A DNA stretch of 64,000 nt from Novipirellula caenicola. Its GTDB lineage: Bacteria > Planctomycetota > Planctomycetia > Pirellulales > Pirellulaceae. The stretch lies in NCBI RefSeq assembly GCF_039545035.1, contig NZ_BAABRO010000007.1:266748-330747 (forward strand), in the 5' to 3' direction. The notes under the pieces are model-generated. The model worked only from the letters and a program-made list of their open reading frames with translations, ran no database searches and had not been told where the DNA came from. Shown one piece after another: positions 53,590-61,375 of this stretch; within the stretch, counting starts at the first letter, position 1, and every line of letters begins with the position of its first letter. Made by a program: the position numbers and the translations under genes.

Positions 53590-55305
53590 CTAGGGCATGA
53601 AGTTGATCTGCAGCATCGCTTCGTAATCAAATTGTTCGTCCAATCCATCACGAAGTGGAATCGAGATCGCCGGCGTCACCACCCATTTTTCGTTGACCAA
53701 CAGATGAAATCCTGCGGTTGCGTTGACGATGTTGAAATGATTGGCCAAATTGGTGTAACGCAGCGTGCCCGCCGAAACCATGTCCGAATCTTGCAGCGTC
53801 GCGGTGTAATGCAGTTCGGTATTGAACAGGGCTTGTTGGATAATGCCCTCGCCACGCTTTGGGTTGCGATAGATCGATCGTGTGGCGGCGACATCAAGAT
53901 GCATCAACGTCGAATCCGTGAACTTGCCGATCACCGGCAGCGCGTCGTTGACGCGATTCGCACGGATCGGGTCGCCGTTGGCGGCGATATCGAGCTGCAG
54001 GTAGGTTTGAAACGTGGTGTCTGGGTTGACACGGTATAGCAGTCCTGAAAACGGCAACAGATGGACGCTTTGGTTTTCAACCACTAACAAGTCGCGACCG
54101 CTGTGGTCGCGCAGACGAGTGTCATCCGCGGTGGGGACGCTGACGCCAAGCCCTGCACTCCAGATGTAATGTTCGTTAAAGCTCAACACCGCTTTGGGAA
54201 TGATCGTCAGATTTCCGATCTCAAAGTTGCGGTCTTGCCGTGTTCCCAACGTTTGAGTGCTGCCATAAGTCGCAGCGGTGGGCAGCCGAAATTCGATCGA
54301 GACTAGATCCTCAAACAAAACCTTCTCGACCCCGAGCGTGTAGCGGCTGATATCCCCCAGTCCTCCGAAGGCATCATTGAAAAAGCTGTAGTTCAAATAA
54401 ACACGATGGCGGATTGCAGGAGAAAAGTTCTCGGCGACCTTGACGCGTCGCGTGGAAACGCCAGGACCGGGAACGGGAATCGATGCCGTGCCGGTTCCAC
54501 CGACTTCGCCGGTGTAACTGTAGGTGACGAACCACTTGTCGCCGTCAAAGTAAAGGGCTGGTGAATCATTCTGCGAAGGCGGGTTCGCCGCGCCGGCACT
54601 ATGAACGGCCGTGGCAGTGCTGGGGTCGAACACAAACCCGGGCCCCGGCGAGGTTGGGGCGTCCGAGGTGGGTAACGGTTCGGCCAGAAAGAACGTGTCG
54701 ATACTGCCGTTTCCAGAGCTATCGAATCCGGTACCCGTGGTGAAAAGGTCATTGTGCGGAATGTCGTTGCCGAATTCGAACGCGATCGTCGAATTGGGCG
54801 ATCCCGCACCGCCACCGGGCAAGATCGTGCCTGGCAACAAATGAGAAAACGTTACGGTTTGCGTTCCCGCAAAACTCGAAAAACCACCGCCAAAAAAATC
54901 GCCGATCACGGTGGGGGTCGACGAGAACGACCCATGCGTCGCACCGTACTCGGAATAGCTCGGGTCGGTATTGAATTGCGTCGAATCAAAATCGCCTGTG
55001 GCAGCAGTTCCAAAGTTCGGCAGCGGATCGAGCGGTCTCTGCAACTCAGAGATAGGGGACGCCGCATCCTCGCCAACGTCCGTCGTCAACGGCTCGAGCG
55101 GAGACGGGCTGAATGGGGACGAATCGAGTTGGGACGGATCGAACGTCAATGGTTCGAGCGTCAATGGATCTCGCAGGGACGGTGCTTGGGCGATCAGCGA
55201 CGGCGGCGAGCAAACACTTCCCACGGCACACACAACCGCGATCGGCAAGGCGATCCAGAGTGACTCATTGCGTCGACGGTTGGCAGACGAACAGAACAGG
55301 AGCAT
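53590..55305 (-). CDS. Predicted outer-membrane barrel protein, paralogue 1
   Basis: A 571-residue secreted protein of unknown function. The start ATG 55305 leads into a signal peptide (SLWIALPIAVVCAVGSVC). A Pro/Leu/Ser-rich linker with repeats of the SPLEPLT type follows. The conserved body includes TVIGDFFGGGFSSFAGTQTV, GNGSIDTFFLAEPLP, VSTRRVKVAENFSPAIRHRV and YLNYSFFNDAFGG. The C-terminal half alternates in barrel fashion (IEFRLPTAATYGSTQTLG) and ends YEAMLQINFMP. About 60-65 percent identical by eye to the next upstream gene in its conserved body, so the two arose by tandem duplication. Converges with the beta-helix gene, stop codons ten bases apart. Confidence 0.72.
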   Translation of the reverse strand: MLLFCSSANRRRNESLWIALPIAVVCAVGSVCSPPSLIAQAPSLRDPLTLEPLTFDPSQLDSSPFSPSPLEPLTTDVGEDAASPISELQRPLDPLPNFGTAATGDFDSTQFNTDPSYSEYGATHGSFSSTPTVIGDFFGGGFSSFAGTQTVTFSHLLPGTILPGGGAGSPNSTIAFEFGNDIPHNDLFTTGTGFDSSGNGSIDTFFLAEPLPTSDAPTSPGPGFVFDPSTATAVHSAGAANPPSQNDSPALYFDGDKWFVTYSYTGEVGGTGTASIPVPGPGVSTRRVKVAENFSPAIRHRVYLNYSFFNDAFGGLGDISRYTLGVEKVLFEDLVSIEFRLPTAATYGSTQTLGTRQDRNFEIGNLTIIPKAVLSFNEHYIWSAGLGVSVPTADDTRLRDHSGRDLLVVENQSVHLLPFSGLLYRVNPDTTFQTYLQLDIAANGDPIRANRVNDALPVIGKFTDSTLMHLDVAATRSIYRNPKRGEGIIQQALFNTELHYTATLQDSDMVSAGTLRYTNLANHFNIVNATAGFHLLVNEKWVVTPAISIPLRDGLDEQFDYEAMLQINFMP

Positions 55306-55434
55306 TGGCGCGATGGGGTGGAGGCCAGGTGGTTGCGAGTGATACCGTGCGACTACGTCGTCCGTGCGTTCCACCTTCCTCAGGCGAGAGCCATCAAACT
55401 TTTAATGCACCGCCGCGAACAGGTTGGTGACGTG

Positions 55435-57117
55435 CTAAGGCAGATAATTGATTTGGACCATCGCTTCGTAGTCAAACTGTTCATCCAAACCATCTCGCAG
55501 CGGAATCGACATCGCGGGCGTCACCACTAATTTGTCGCTTAGCACCAGGTGCAAACCGGTCGTGGCGTTGAGAATATTGAAGTTGCTGGCCAAATTGGCG
55601 TAGCGAAGTCCACCGGCGGAAACCACATCGGTATCTTGCAGCGTCGCGGTGTAATGAAGCTCGGTGTTCAACAGAGCTTGTTGAATCAAACCCGAGTTGC
55701 GATTTGGGTTTCGGTAGATCGACTTGGTTGCCGCCACGTCCAAGTGCATCAAGGTGGAATCGTTAAATTTGCCAAGCACTGGAAGTGTGTCACCGACTCG
55801 GTTTCCGCGGATCGGATCGCCATTGGCTGCGATGTCCAATTGCACGTAACTTTGGAAACTAAGGTCGTCGCTGTAGCGATACATCAATCCGGTAAACGGC
55901 AGCAAGTGAACGCTTTCGTTTTCGACCACCAACAAGTCTTGTCCGTTGCTCTGCAGCCGTGTGTCATCGGCGGTGGGGACACTAACGCCAACGCCCGCAC
56001 TCCAGATGTAATGACGGTCATACAGCAGCACCGCTTTGGGGATGATCGTGAAATTTCCAATCTCAAAGTTGCGATCTTGACGTGTTCCAAGTGTCTGGGT
56101 GCTGCCGTAGGTGGCAGCGGTCGGCAATCGGAACTCGACCGAGATCAAATCTTCCAGCAAAACATGTTCGATCCCCAACGTGTAACGGCTGATGTCGCCG
56201 AGGCCGCCAAAGGCGTCGTTGAAGAAGTTGTAGTTCAGGTAGGCTCGATGGCGGACCGCCGGCGAAAAGTTCTCGGCGACTTTGACTCGTCGTGTGGAAA
56301 CGCCCGGCCCAGGAACGGGGATCGACTCGGTGTGAGGTCCACCCACCGCGCCATCGTATTGGTAGGTGACAAACCAGTTGTCGCCATCGGTGTAGATGAT
56401 CGGCGTTCCAGGCGGAGGGTTGGCGGCACCTCCGGCATGAACCGCAGTCGCAGTGCTGGGGTTGAAAACGAAACCGGGGCCAGGCGACGTGGGAGCGTCC
56501 GACGAAGGTAGCGGCTCGGCCAAAAAGAACGTGTCGATGCTGCCGTTGCCCGAGCTGTCGAAGCCGGTGCCAGTCGTAAAAATATCGTCGTGAGGAAAGT
56601 CGCCGCCGACTTCGAATGCGATGATCGAGTTGGGCGAGCCAGCGAAGCCCGATTGAATGTCGCCAGACAGCAGTTGGTTGAAGGTGACCGTTTGTGTGCC
56701 TTGGAAACTCGAGAAACCGCCGCCAAAGAAGTCGCCAATGATCGTGGGATCGAACGAATACGAACCTCGCGTGGCTCCAAAGTCCGAGAATCCTGGATTG
56801 CTGTCAAACTGGGATGCATCAAAATCGCCCGCAGTAGGACCACCAAAATTTTGCAACGGATCGAGCGGTGGAGCGGCTCCGAGAGGCGTATCGCCAGCAA
56901 AACCTCCCGCTCCCGTGCCTTGAGGGCCTACGCCTTGGGGACCAACGCCTTGGGCGGCTGGACTTTGCGGGAACGGACTCGTCGACGGCTGTGGGACTTG
57001 CCCGAGGCTAGGACTGACGCCGCATGCAATCCAGATCGTGCACACCCCGATCCAACGCAACGCGATCGAAAACGTTGTATTGGGGTGGCGTTTTAGGAGA
57101 TTTAGGGGCGCAGTCAT
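55435..57117 (-). CDS. Predicted outer-membrane barrel protein, paralogue 2
   Basis: A 560-residue paralogue of the downstream gene. It starts at ATG 57117, with a signal peptide (FSIALRWIGVCTIWIACGVS) and a low-complexity linker of VGPQG units (QGVGPQGVGPQGTGAGG). It shares DFFGGGFSSFQGTQTVTFNQL, GNGSIDTFFLAEPLPSSDAP, NYNFFNDAFGGLGDISRYTL and the C-terminal FDYEAMVQINYLP. The linkers have diverged most, the body and the C-terminal barrel least. Likely an operon with paralogue 1 (gap about 130 bases). Function unknown. Confidence 0.72.
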   Translation of the reverse strand: MTAPLNLLKRHPNTTFSIALRWIGVCTIWIACGVSPSLGQVPQPSTSPFPQSPAAQGVGPQGVGPQGTGAGGFAGDTPLGAAPPLDPLQNFGGPTAGDFDASQFDSNPGFSDFGATRGSYSFDPTIIGDFFGGGFSSFQGTQTVTFNQLLSGDIQSGFAGSPNSIIAFEVGGDFPHDDIFTTGTGFDSSGNGSIDTFFLAEPLPSSDAPTSPGPGFVFNPSTATAVHAGGAANPPPGTPIIYTDGDNWFVTYQYDGAVGGPHTESIPVPGPGVSTRRVKVAENFSPAVRHRAYLNYNFFNDAFGGLGDISRYTLGIEHVLLEDLISVEFRLPTAATYGSTQTLGTRQDRNFEIGNFTIIPKAVLLYDRHYIWSAGVGVSVPTADDTRLQSNGQDLLVVENESVHLLPFTGLMYRYSDDLSFQSYVQLDIAANGDPIRGNRVGDTLPVLGKFNDSTLMHLDVAATKSIYRNPNRNSGLIQQALLNTELHYTATLQDTDVVSAGGLRYANLASNFNILNATTGLHLVLSDKLVVTPAMSIPLRDGLDEQFDYEAMVQINYLP

Positions 57118-57339
57118 GTTTTTGTATCGTTACATCAAAGGTGGTTCGGTGTGGTCCGAGCGACCGGATTTCCCTCGCGCGACATCGAATGTAGGTCTGG
57201 CGGCTCTTCGGCGTCGACACGGAGCCGCCGCACCCCCCTTTCGATACGTTTAGAACAAATCGTCCAATTGATGCAATTGGAATCATCCAACCACGAAATG
57301 CAGGAACAGACGCCCTATCTTGCCTAGGTTGGCATTCTT

Positions 57340-57471
57340 GTAGCGGAACGGCGCAAGCGGCTTGTTGATTTAATGAAGTCTCCTGCAACAAGGGGTGTAC
57401 GATGGACTTCCTAGTCCGTCGATGTTGTATTGGACGGACTAGGAAGTCCGTCGTGCGCCGCACAACTTTGA
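57340..57471. repeat. Family-A palindromic repeat next to the metacaspase stop codon
   Basis: Starts with GTAGCGGAACGG, carries GGCTTGTTGATTTAATGAAG and the core palindrome GTACGATGGACTTCCTAGTC with its inverse. The right terminal repeat is missing. It ends within about ten bases of the stop codon of the metacaspase gene on the minus strand and could act as its transcript end. Confidence 0.85.
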
Positions 57472-57477
57472 AGCGCC

Positions 57478-60400
57478 CTATCGTTTCACCGCACTCAGCG
57501 GCAAGCGAATATGGTCCAGCAAGTACGGCGGACTGGCCGTTGGGTGTTGTGACATCCCTTCGGCTTGGCTTTCTTCGGCAACTGTCCGTGAAACATACGC
57601 GATCGTTTCGTCGAGCGTGACGACGCCGTCGCCATCGGCATCAGCAGCTCCCTCGATCGCTTCGATCAAGCGGGTGGTAAATCGGCCCAATCGCGACTCG
57701 ACCACTTCGGCCGCTTCTTCGTCCCCTTCGCTGGCCGTGATCGTGATCACGACATCGTTTTGCAACCAACGAAGCGCACTCTTTAGATCGTCCACTCGCA
57801 TCGCCGATTGCACCGCACCGCTGTGACACGAATCGAGAATCGCAAGCTTGCGGCATGGCAGCGCCGACAAGAGTGACAGATCCTCGAACGACAAACAATT
57901 GGCGTATTGGTCGTTCATCAATTCCCGATAATCGGCATCGTGCGTGACGAAGTACCATTGGTCGTTCCGCCGATCATGCAGCCCGTGCCCACATAAATAC
58001 ATCACCACCAAATCGTCGGGCGAAATCGTCTCGGATAATTGCTGGACCGCCTCGGATGCGTAAATTTTCCAGAGCGGCCGAGTCGCCTGGTCATCGACCA
58101 ATTGTTCCGTGGTGACGTTGTACAGTGATCCCGCCGCGGTTCGCAGCGTGTCGGCGACGGCAGTGGTGGCTCCGGCAGCAAAATCAAGCGATTGAATTTG
58201 CGGGTCACTGTAGTCACCCACGCCAATGGCCAGCAGATGCATTTGCGGTTTTCGCTGCGGTGGATCAATGCGTTCATGAGGCAGCCGAACCAACACGCGA
58301 TCGATCGCATCGGTGTCGGTGGCCGCAATCACCTCGAGCTGCAACAGCGGGTCACTCGGCACACGAAAGGTCCACTGGTAACCCAAGCTGCGAATCCCAC
58401 TGGCTTCGTCGACTTGATCCGACACTTGCTGCTTCGCGGTGGCAGGGACACCACTGATGAACGCCTTGGGATCGACAAGACGAGTCCCCAGCGGAATACG
58501 GATGTCGGCGCGAACGACAAGTTCATCGCCTTGGACAAGCTCACCAGCTTGCGGCGAAATCAATTCGATGTGAGGTTTCGTCAGATATTGGTTTACGATC
58601 GAAGCGTCGCCGACGGGCGGGTCGATGCGGCTGAGCGAGCGACGCATCGCCGCAGGCAGACTGCCGGTTTCCAACAATCGCCGAATCACATCAGGCCGCT
58701 CGAGTGTTTTGCGGAACTGGGCGGCACGAAAGAAATCGGGCAATTGCTGCACGCCGCGATTGACCTGCCAACCAAATCGTTGGTGTCCATTGAACGAGGC
58801 ATCGTAATAACCCGCCGGTGTCCACATCGCCCATTCGCGGTCTCGGTCGACAAGTAGCGTCGCGAGCGGACGCCACGCGGGAAAGCTTGAGACGGTTTCC
58901 AAGGCACGTCCTAAACGAGCAAACCGAAATTGGACCAAAGTGTCAAACGGCACTGATAACAATGCCGCTCGGACTTCGGCAGCATCCGATGTTTCTTGCA
59001 CATCACCCACCGCATCGGCCCATCCAATCGACGATAACGTGTCTCCTTCGCGAACACCACGAAAGTACAGCGGTCCTGCCTCACGCACCGACGTGGCGAT
59101 CAGTTTTCCATCTTCGATTTCAAATTCGGCACCCCAGCGGTTAATGCTTTCTGAATCGGTGAACAAATTCTCGAGATTCCATATTCCAATCGTTGCGTCG
59201 TCCGAAGCGGTGGCCAGGAATCGTGTATCCGCGGACGCCGAGATTGATCGCACACGGCCGGAGTGTCCACGAAACTGACGAATCAATCGCGGTGGATCCG
59301 ATTCATCACACGCGTAAACGTACAAATTGTTTCGCCCTTTTGTGCCGACCACGACTGCCGTGCCCGCCTGTTTTGCATCAATCGTGCTGATCTCAGAAAA
59401 CGCCCCGTGGGTATCGGGTATCAGCGGCAACATGCCTAACGGTTGCTCATCGCGATACAGGCGATAACGAAGCTCTCCGTTCTGCTGGTCTTCGGTGCGC
59501 ACGGTCCAGCGGTTGGGGAGACGTTGGTTGGGAAGGTAATGGTCCGGATTGATCTCCGCGTCGCCTTTCAGCGAAATTCCCGACAAATCAAACACATCAG
59601 TGAAATCTTTCGAGTCGCCCCGCGTCAAGGCAATCGTGTAGCGCGATGTTTCTTTGGCGAATGCAACGTGCGAAATTGGCATCGCAGGCGAATCCAACAC
59701 TTCGCCAGGCTCCGCAGCAATGCGTCCTTCGTCGTCGATGTCGTAAAGATGGATTTCGCTGTTCACCGCGACGATGGCTTGGTTTTTCGGAACGTCGATT
59801 CGACCGGTGGGGATTGCGGTGGGGGGATAGGTTTCCGAGCGAAGGATCAGGGTGTCGCCGCTGAGATCCCAAAGCTGCAGTCGCGATACCGCTTGGTCTT
59901 TTCGCATTCCTGCGAAGTCCGTGCCCACCAAGAGGCGTTGATGTGAAACATCAAGGTCGACAAACAGAGGTCGACCGCCAATTTTGATATGACGATGCCG
60001 TGTTACCGCCTGTTTGTCATCGAAATCCCAAACCGCGAGTGTACCATCGGCACCCGCAGCCACCAGCAAACTGCCATCGGGTGCAGCGGCAATACAGCGG
60101 ACGTGATAGGCGAACGTGGTTTGGTCCAACAAACTTGTTTTGCCAGAGAAAAGGTCCATACGTTGCAGTTGCCAAGTAGGAGCAACGATTTCTTTTTCGG
60201 TTTCGGTGAGGCCTGTGAAGTGGGCCACCACCAATTCGTTGTCACCACGAAACGTCACGGGCACAAAGCCGCGTGAGCTACGAATTTGGCTAGCGATTTC
60301 CGCACCATAGGCAATCGAATCTGGCTGGATCACCGTTTTCCCCGACCACAATCCAGTGTCCTGATCGGATTGCCATGTCATCACTCGGCCTTCGACATCT

Positions 60401-61197
60401 TGCGATGCCAACACAGCCGATTTCGTTTCGGCTGAGTCAGCGTCGACATTGCCCGGTGACCAAGCGAGCGAGGCCACGACTTGGCGATGGCCTGCGTTGA
60501 AATCCACCAGCGGTCGCACCAATTTTCCGCTGATGGCATCGACGATCCAAATTTCGCCTAGCGATCCCATCGCACCGTGCCCGGCCATCGCAATTTGGTT
60601 GCCGTTGGCGGCCAAGGCGTAGATGCGGCCGCGAGGGCCTCGTTGAACCTGCCACCGAATCGTGCGATGATGTTTCCAGGGATGATCTCCTAACGGCGAG
60701 CGACGCCAAACGTGCAAGTCTTTGTCTTCACCCGCAGTGAGCAGTGTTTGGTCATTTGACGCGTTGGTTTCGCCCGCTTTGTTCTTTGCGGTGTCACTGT
60801 TTGCGGTATCACTGGCCGCGATCGGCGAATTTGCCAATTCGATCGCTCGAATGCCTCCGCTGTGACCGTTGTAATCGAGTCGCAAAATTGGCTGGATTCC
60901 GCCGGGAAGGGCGTTGCCGCCATCGATTGCTTTGGGGGCCGAGGCTTGCGGATCGGCCGCGATTCCTGGCAATTGGTTTTCACTTGGCAATTGGCCTGGC
61001 AATGGGCCGAGTACTGCTGGACCGCTGGGCGTAGTACCGGGCAACGTGGATTCCGCCGGCAATTCGGTCGACTGCGTCCCTTTTCCTGGCAGCGACTGCT
61101 CGCTGGGCAATTGCGCAGACGTGGGCACGCCGCTGTAGATCCAGAGCAATAGCAATGCACCCCAACGGATGCCAATTTTACGCGGTACGCTTGTCAT
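57478..61197 (-). CDS. WD40-repeat metacaspase-type protein with EF-hand-like loop
   Basis: A 1239-residue exported or membrane-associated protein. After a signal peptide come Pro-rich LPSEQSLPG/LPGQLPSENQLPG repeats (about 30-90). WD40-type repeats follow from about 95 to 730 (GHSGGIRAIELANS, GHSGRVRSISASADTRFLAT, DATIGIWNL). A PDZ-like segment (GVREGDTLSSIGWAD) precedes a helical region. The caspase-like domain starts near residue 980: MHLLAIGVGDYSD, catalytic His in YLCGHGLHD near 1071, catalytic Cys in AILDSCHSG near 1124. A calcium-loop-like DADGDGVVTLDE lies near 1187. Metacaspases cleave after Arg or Lys and are often Ca-dependent. Divergent from a VWA-domain gene across 178 bases. Confidence 0.9.
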   Translation of the reverse strand: MTSVPRKIGIRWGALLLLWIYSGVPTSAQLPSEQSLPGKGTQSTELPAESTLPGTTPSGPAVLGPLPGQLPSENQLPGIAADPQASAPKAIDGGNALPGGIQPILRLDYNGHSGGIRAIELANSPIAASDTANSDTAKNKAGETNASNDQTLLTAGEDKDLHVWRRSPLGDHPWKHHRTIRWQVQRGPRGRIYALAANGNQIAMAGHGAMGSLGEIWIVDAISGKLVRPLVDFNAGHRQVVASLAWSPGNVDADSAETKSAVLASQDVEGRVMTWQSDQDTGLWSGKTVIQPDSIAYGAEIASQIRSSRGFVPVTFRGDNELVVAHFTGLTETEKEIVAPTWQLQRMDLFSGKTSLLDQTTFAYHVRCIAAAPDGSLLVAAGADGTLAVWDFDDKQAVTRHRHIKIGGRPLFVDLDVSHQRLLVGTDFAGMRKDQAVSRLQLWDLSGDTLILRSETYPPTAIPTGRIDVPKNQAIVAVNSEIHLYDIDDEGRIAAEPGEVLDSPAMPISHVAFAKETSRYTIALTRGDSKDFTDVFDLSGISLKGDAEINPDHYLPNQRLPNRWTVRTEDQQNGELRYRLYRDEQPLGMLPLIPDTHGAFSEISTIDAKQAGTAVVVGTKGRNNLYVYACDESDPPRLIRQFRGHSGRVRSISASADTRFLATASDDATIGIWNLENLFTDSESINRWGAEFEIEDGKLIATSVREAGPLYFRGVREGDTLSSIGWADAVGDVQETSDAAEVRAALLSVPFDTLVQFRFARLGRALETVSSFPAWRPLATLLVDRDREWAMWTPAGYYDASFNGHQRFGWQVNRGVQQLPDFFRAAQFRKTLERPDVIRRLLETGSLPAAMRRSLSRIDPPVGDASIVNQYLTKPHIELISPQAGELVQGDELVVRADIRIPLGTRLVDPKAFISGVPATAKQQVSDQVDEASGIRSLGYQWTFRVPSDPLLQLEVIAATDTDAIDRVLVRLPHERIDPPQRKPQMHLLAIGVGDYSDPQIQSLDFAAGATTAVADTLRTAAGSLYNVTTEQLVDDQATRPLWKIYASEAVQQLSETISPDDLVVMYLCGHGLHDRRNDQWYFVTHDADYRELMNDQYANCLSFEDLSLLSALPCRKLAILDSCHSGAVQSAMRVDDLKSALRWLQNDVVITITASEGDEEAAEVVESRLGRFTTRLIEAIEGAADADGDGVVTLDETIAYVSRTVAEESQAEGMSQHPTASPPYLLDHIRLPLSAVKR

Positions 61198-61293
61198 TAA
61201 TTTTTACTCTCTCGCTCGACCCCGCCCAAGATGGCTGTGGACTATCATGATAACGGGTGGCGAACTTTGTTGCCTTGCATTGACTCGGAAAAC

Positions 61294-61348
61294 GAAGCCA
61301 CCCAAACGGTGGCTTCAAAAAACAGAAGCTGCAGTACACGGCAGCTTC
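61294..61348. promoter_or_regulatory. Two adjacent stem-loops in the metacaspase/VWA divergent region
   Basis: GAAGCCACC/GGTGGCTTC (61294-61302 and 61308-61316) forms a 9-bp stem followed by six A. GAAGCTGC/GCAGCTTC (61325-61332 and 61341-61348) forms an 8-bp stem 28 bases before the VWA start codon. They could be an RNA leader structure, a terminator, or an operator pair. Only the sequence symmetry is seen. Confidence 0.5.
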
Positions 61349-61375
61349 CGAATCGGCGACTCGGGATAACGAGCC

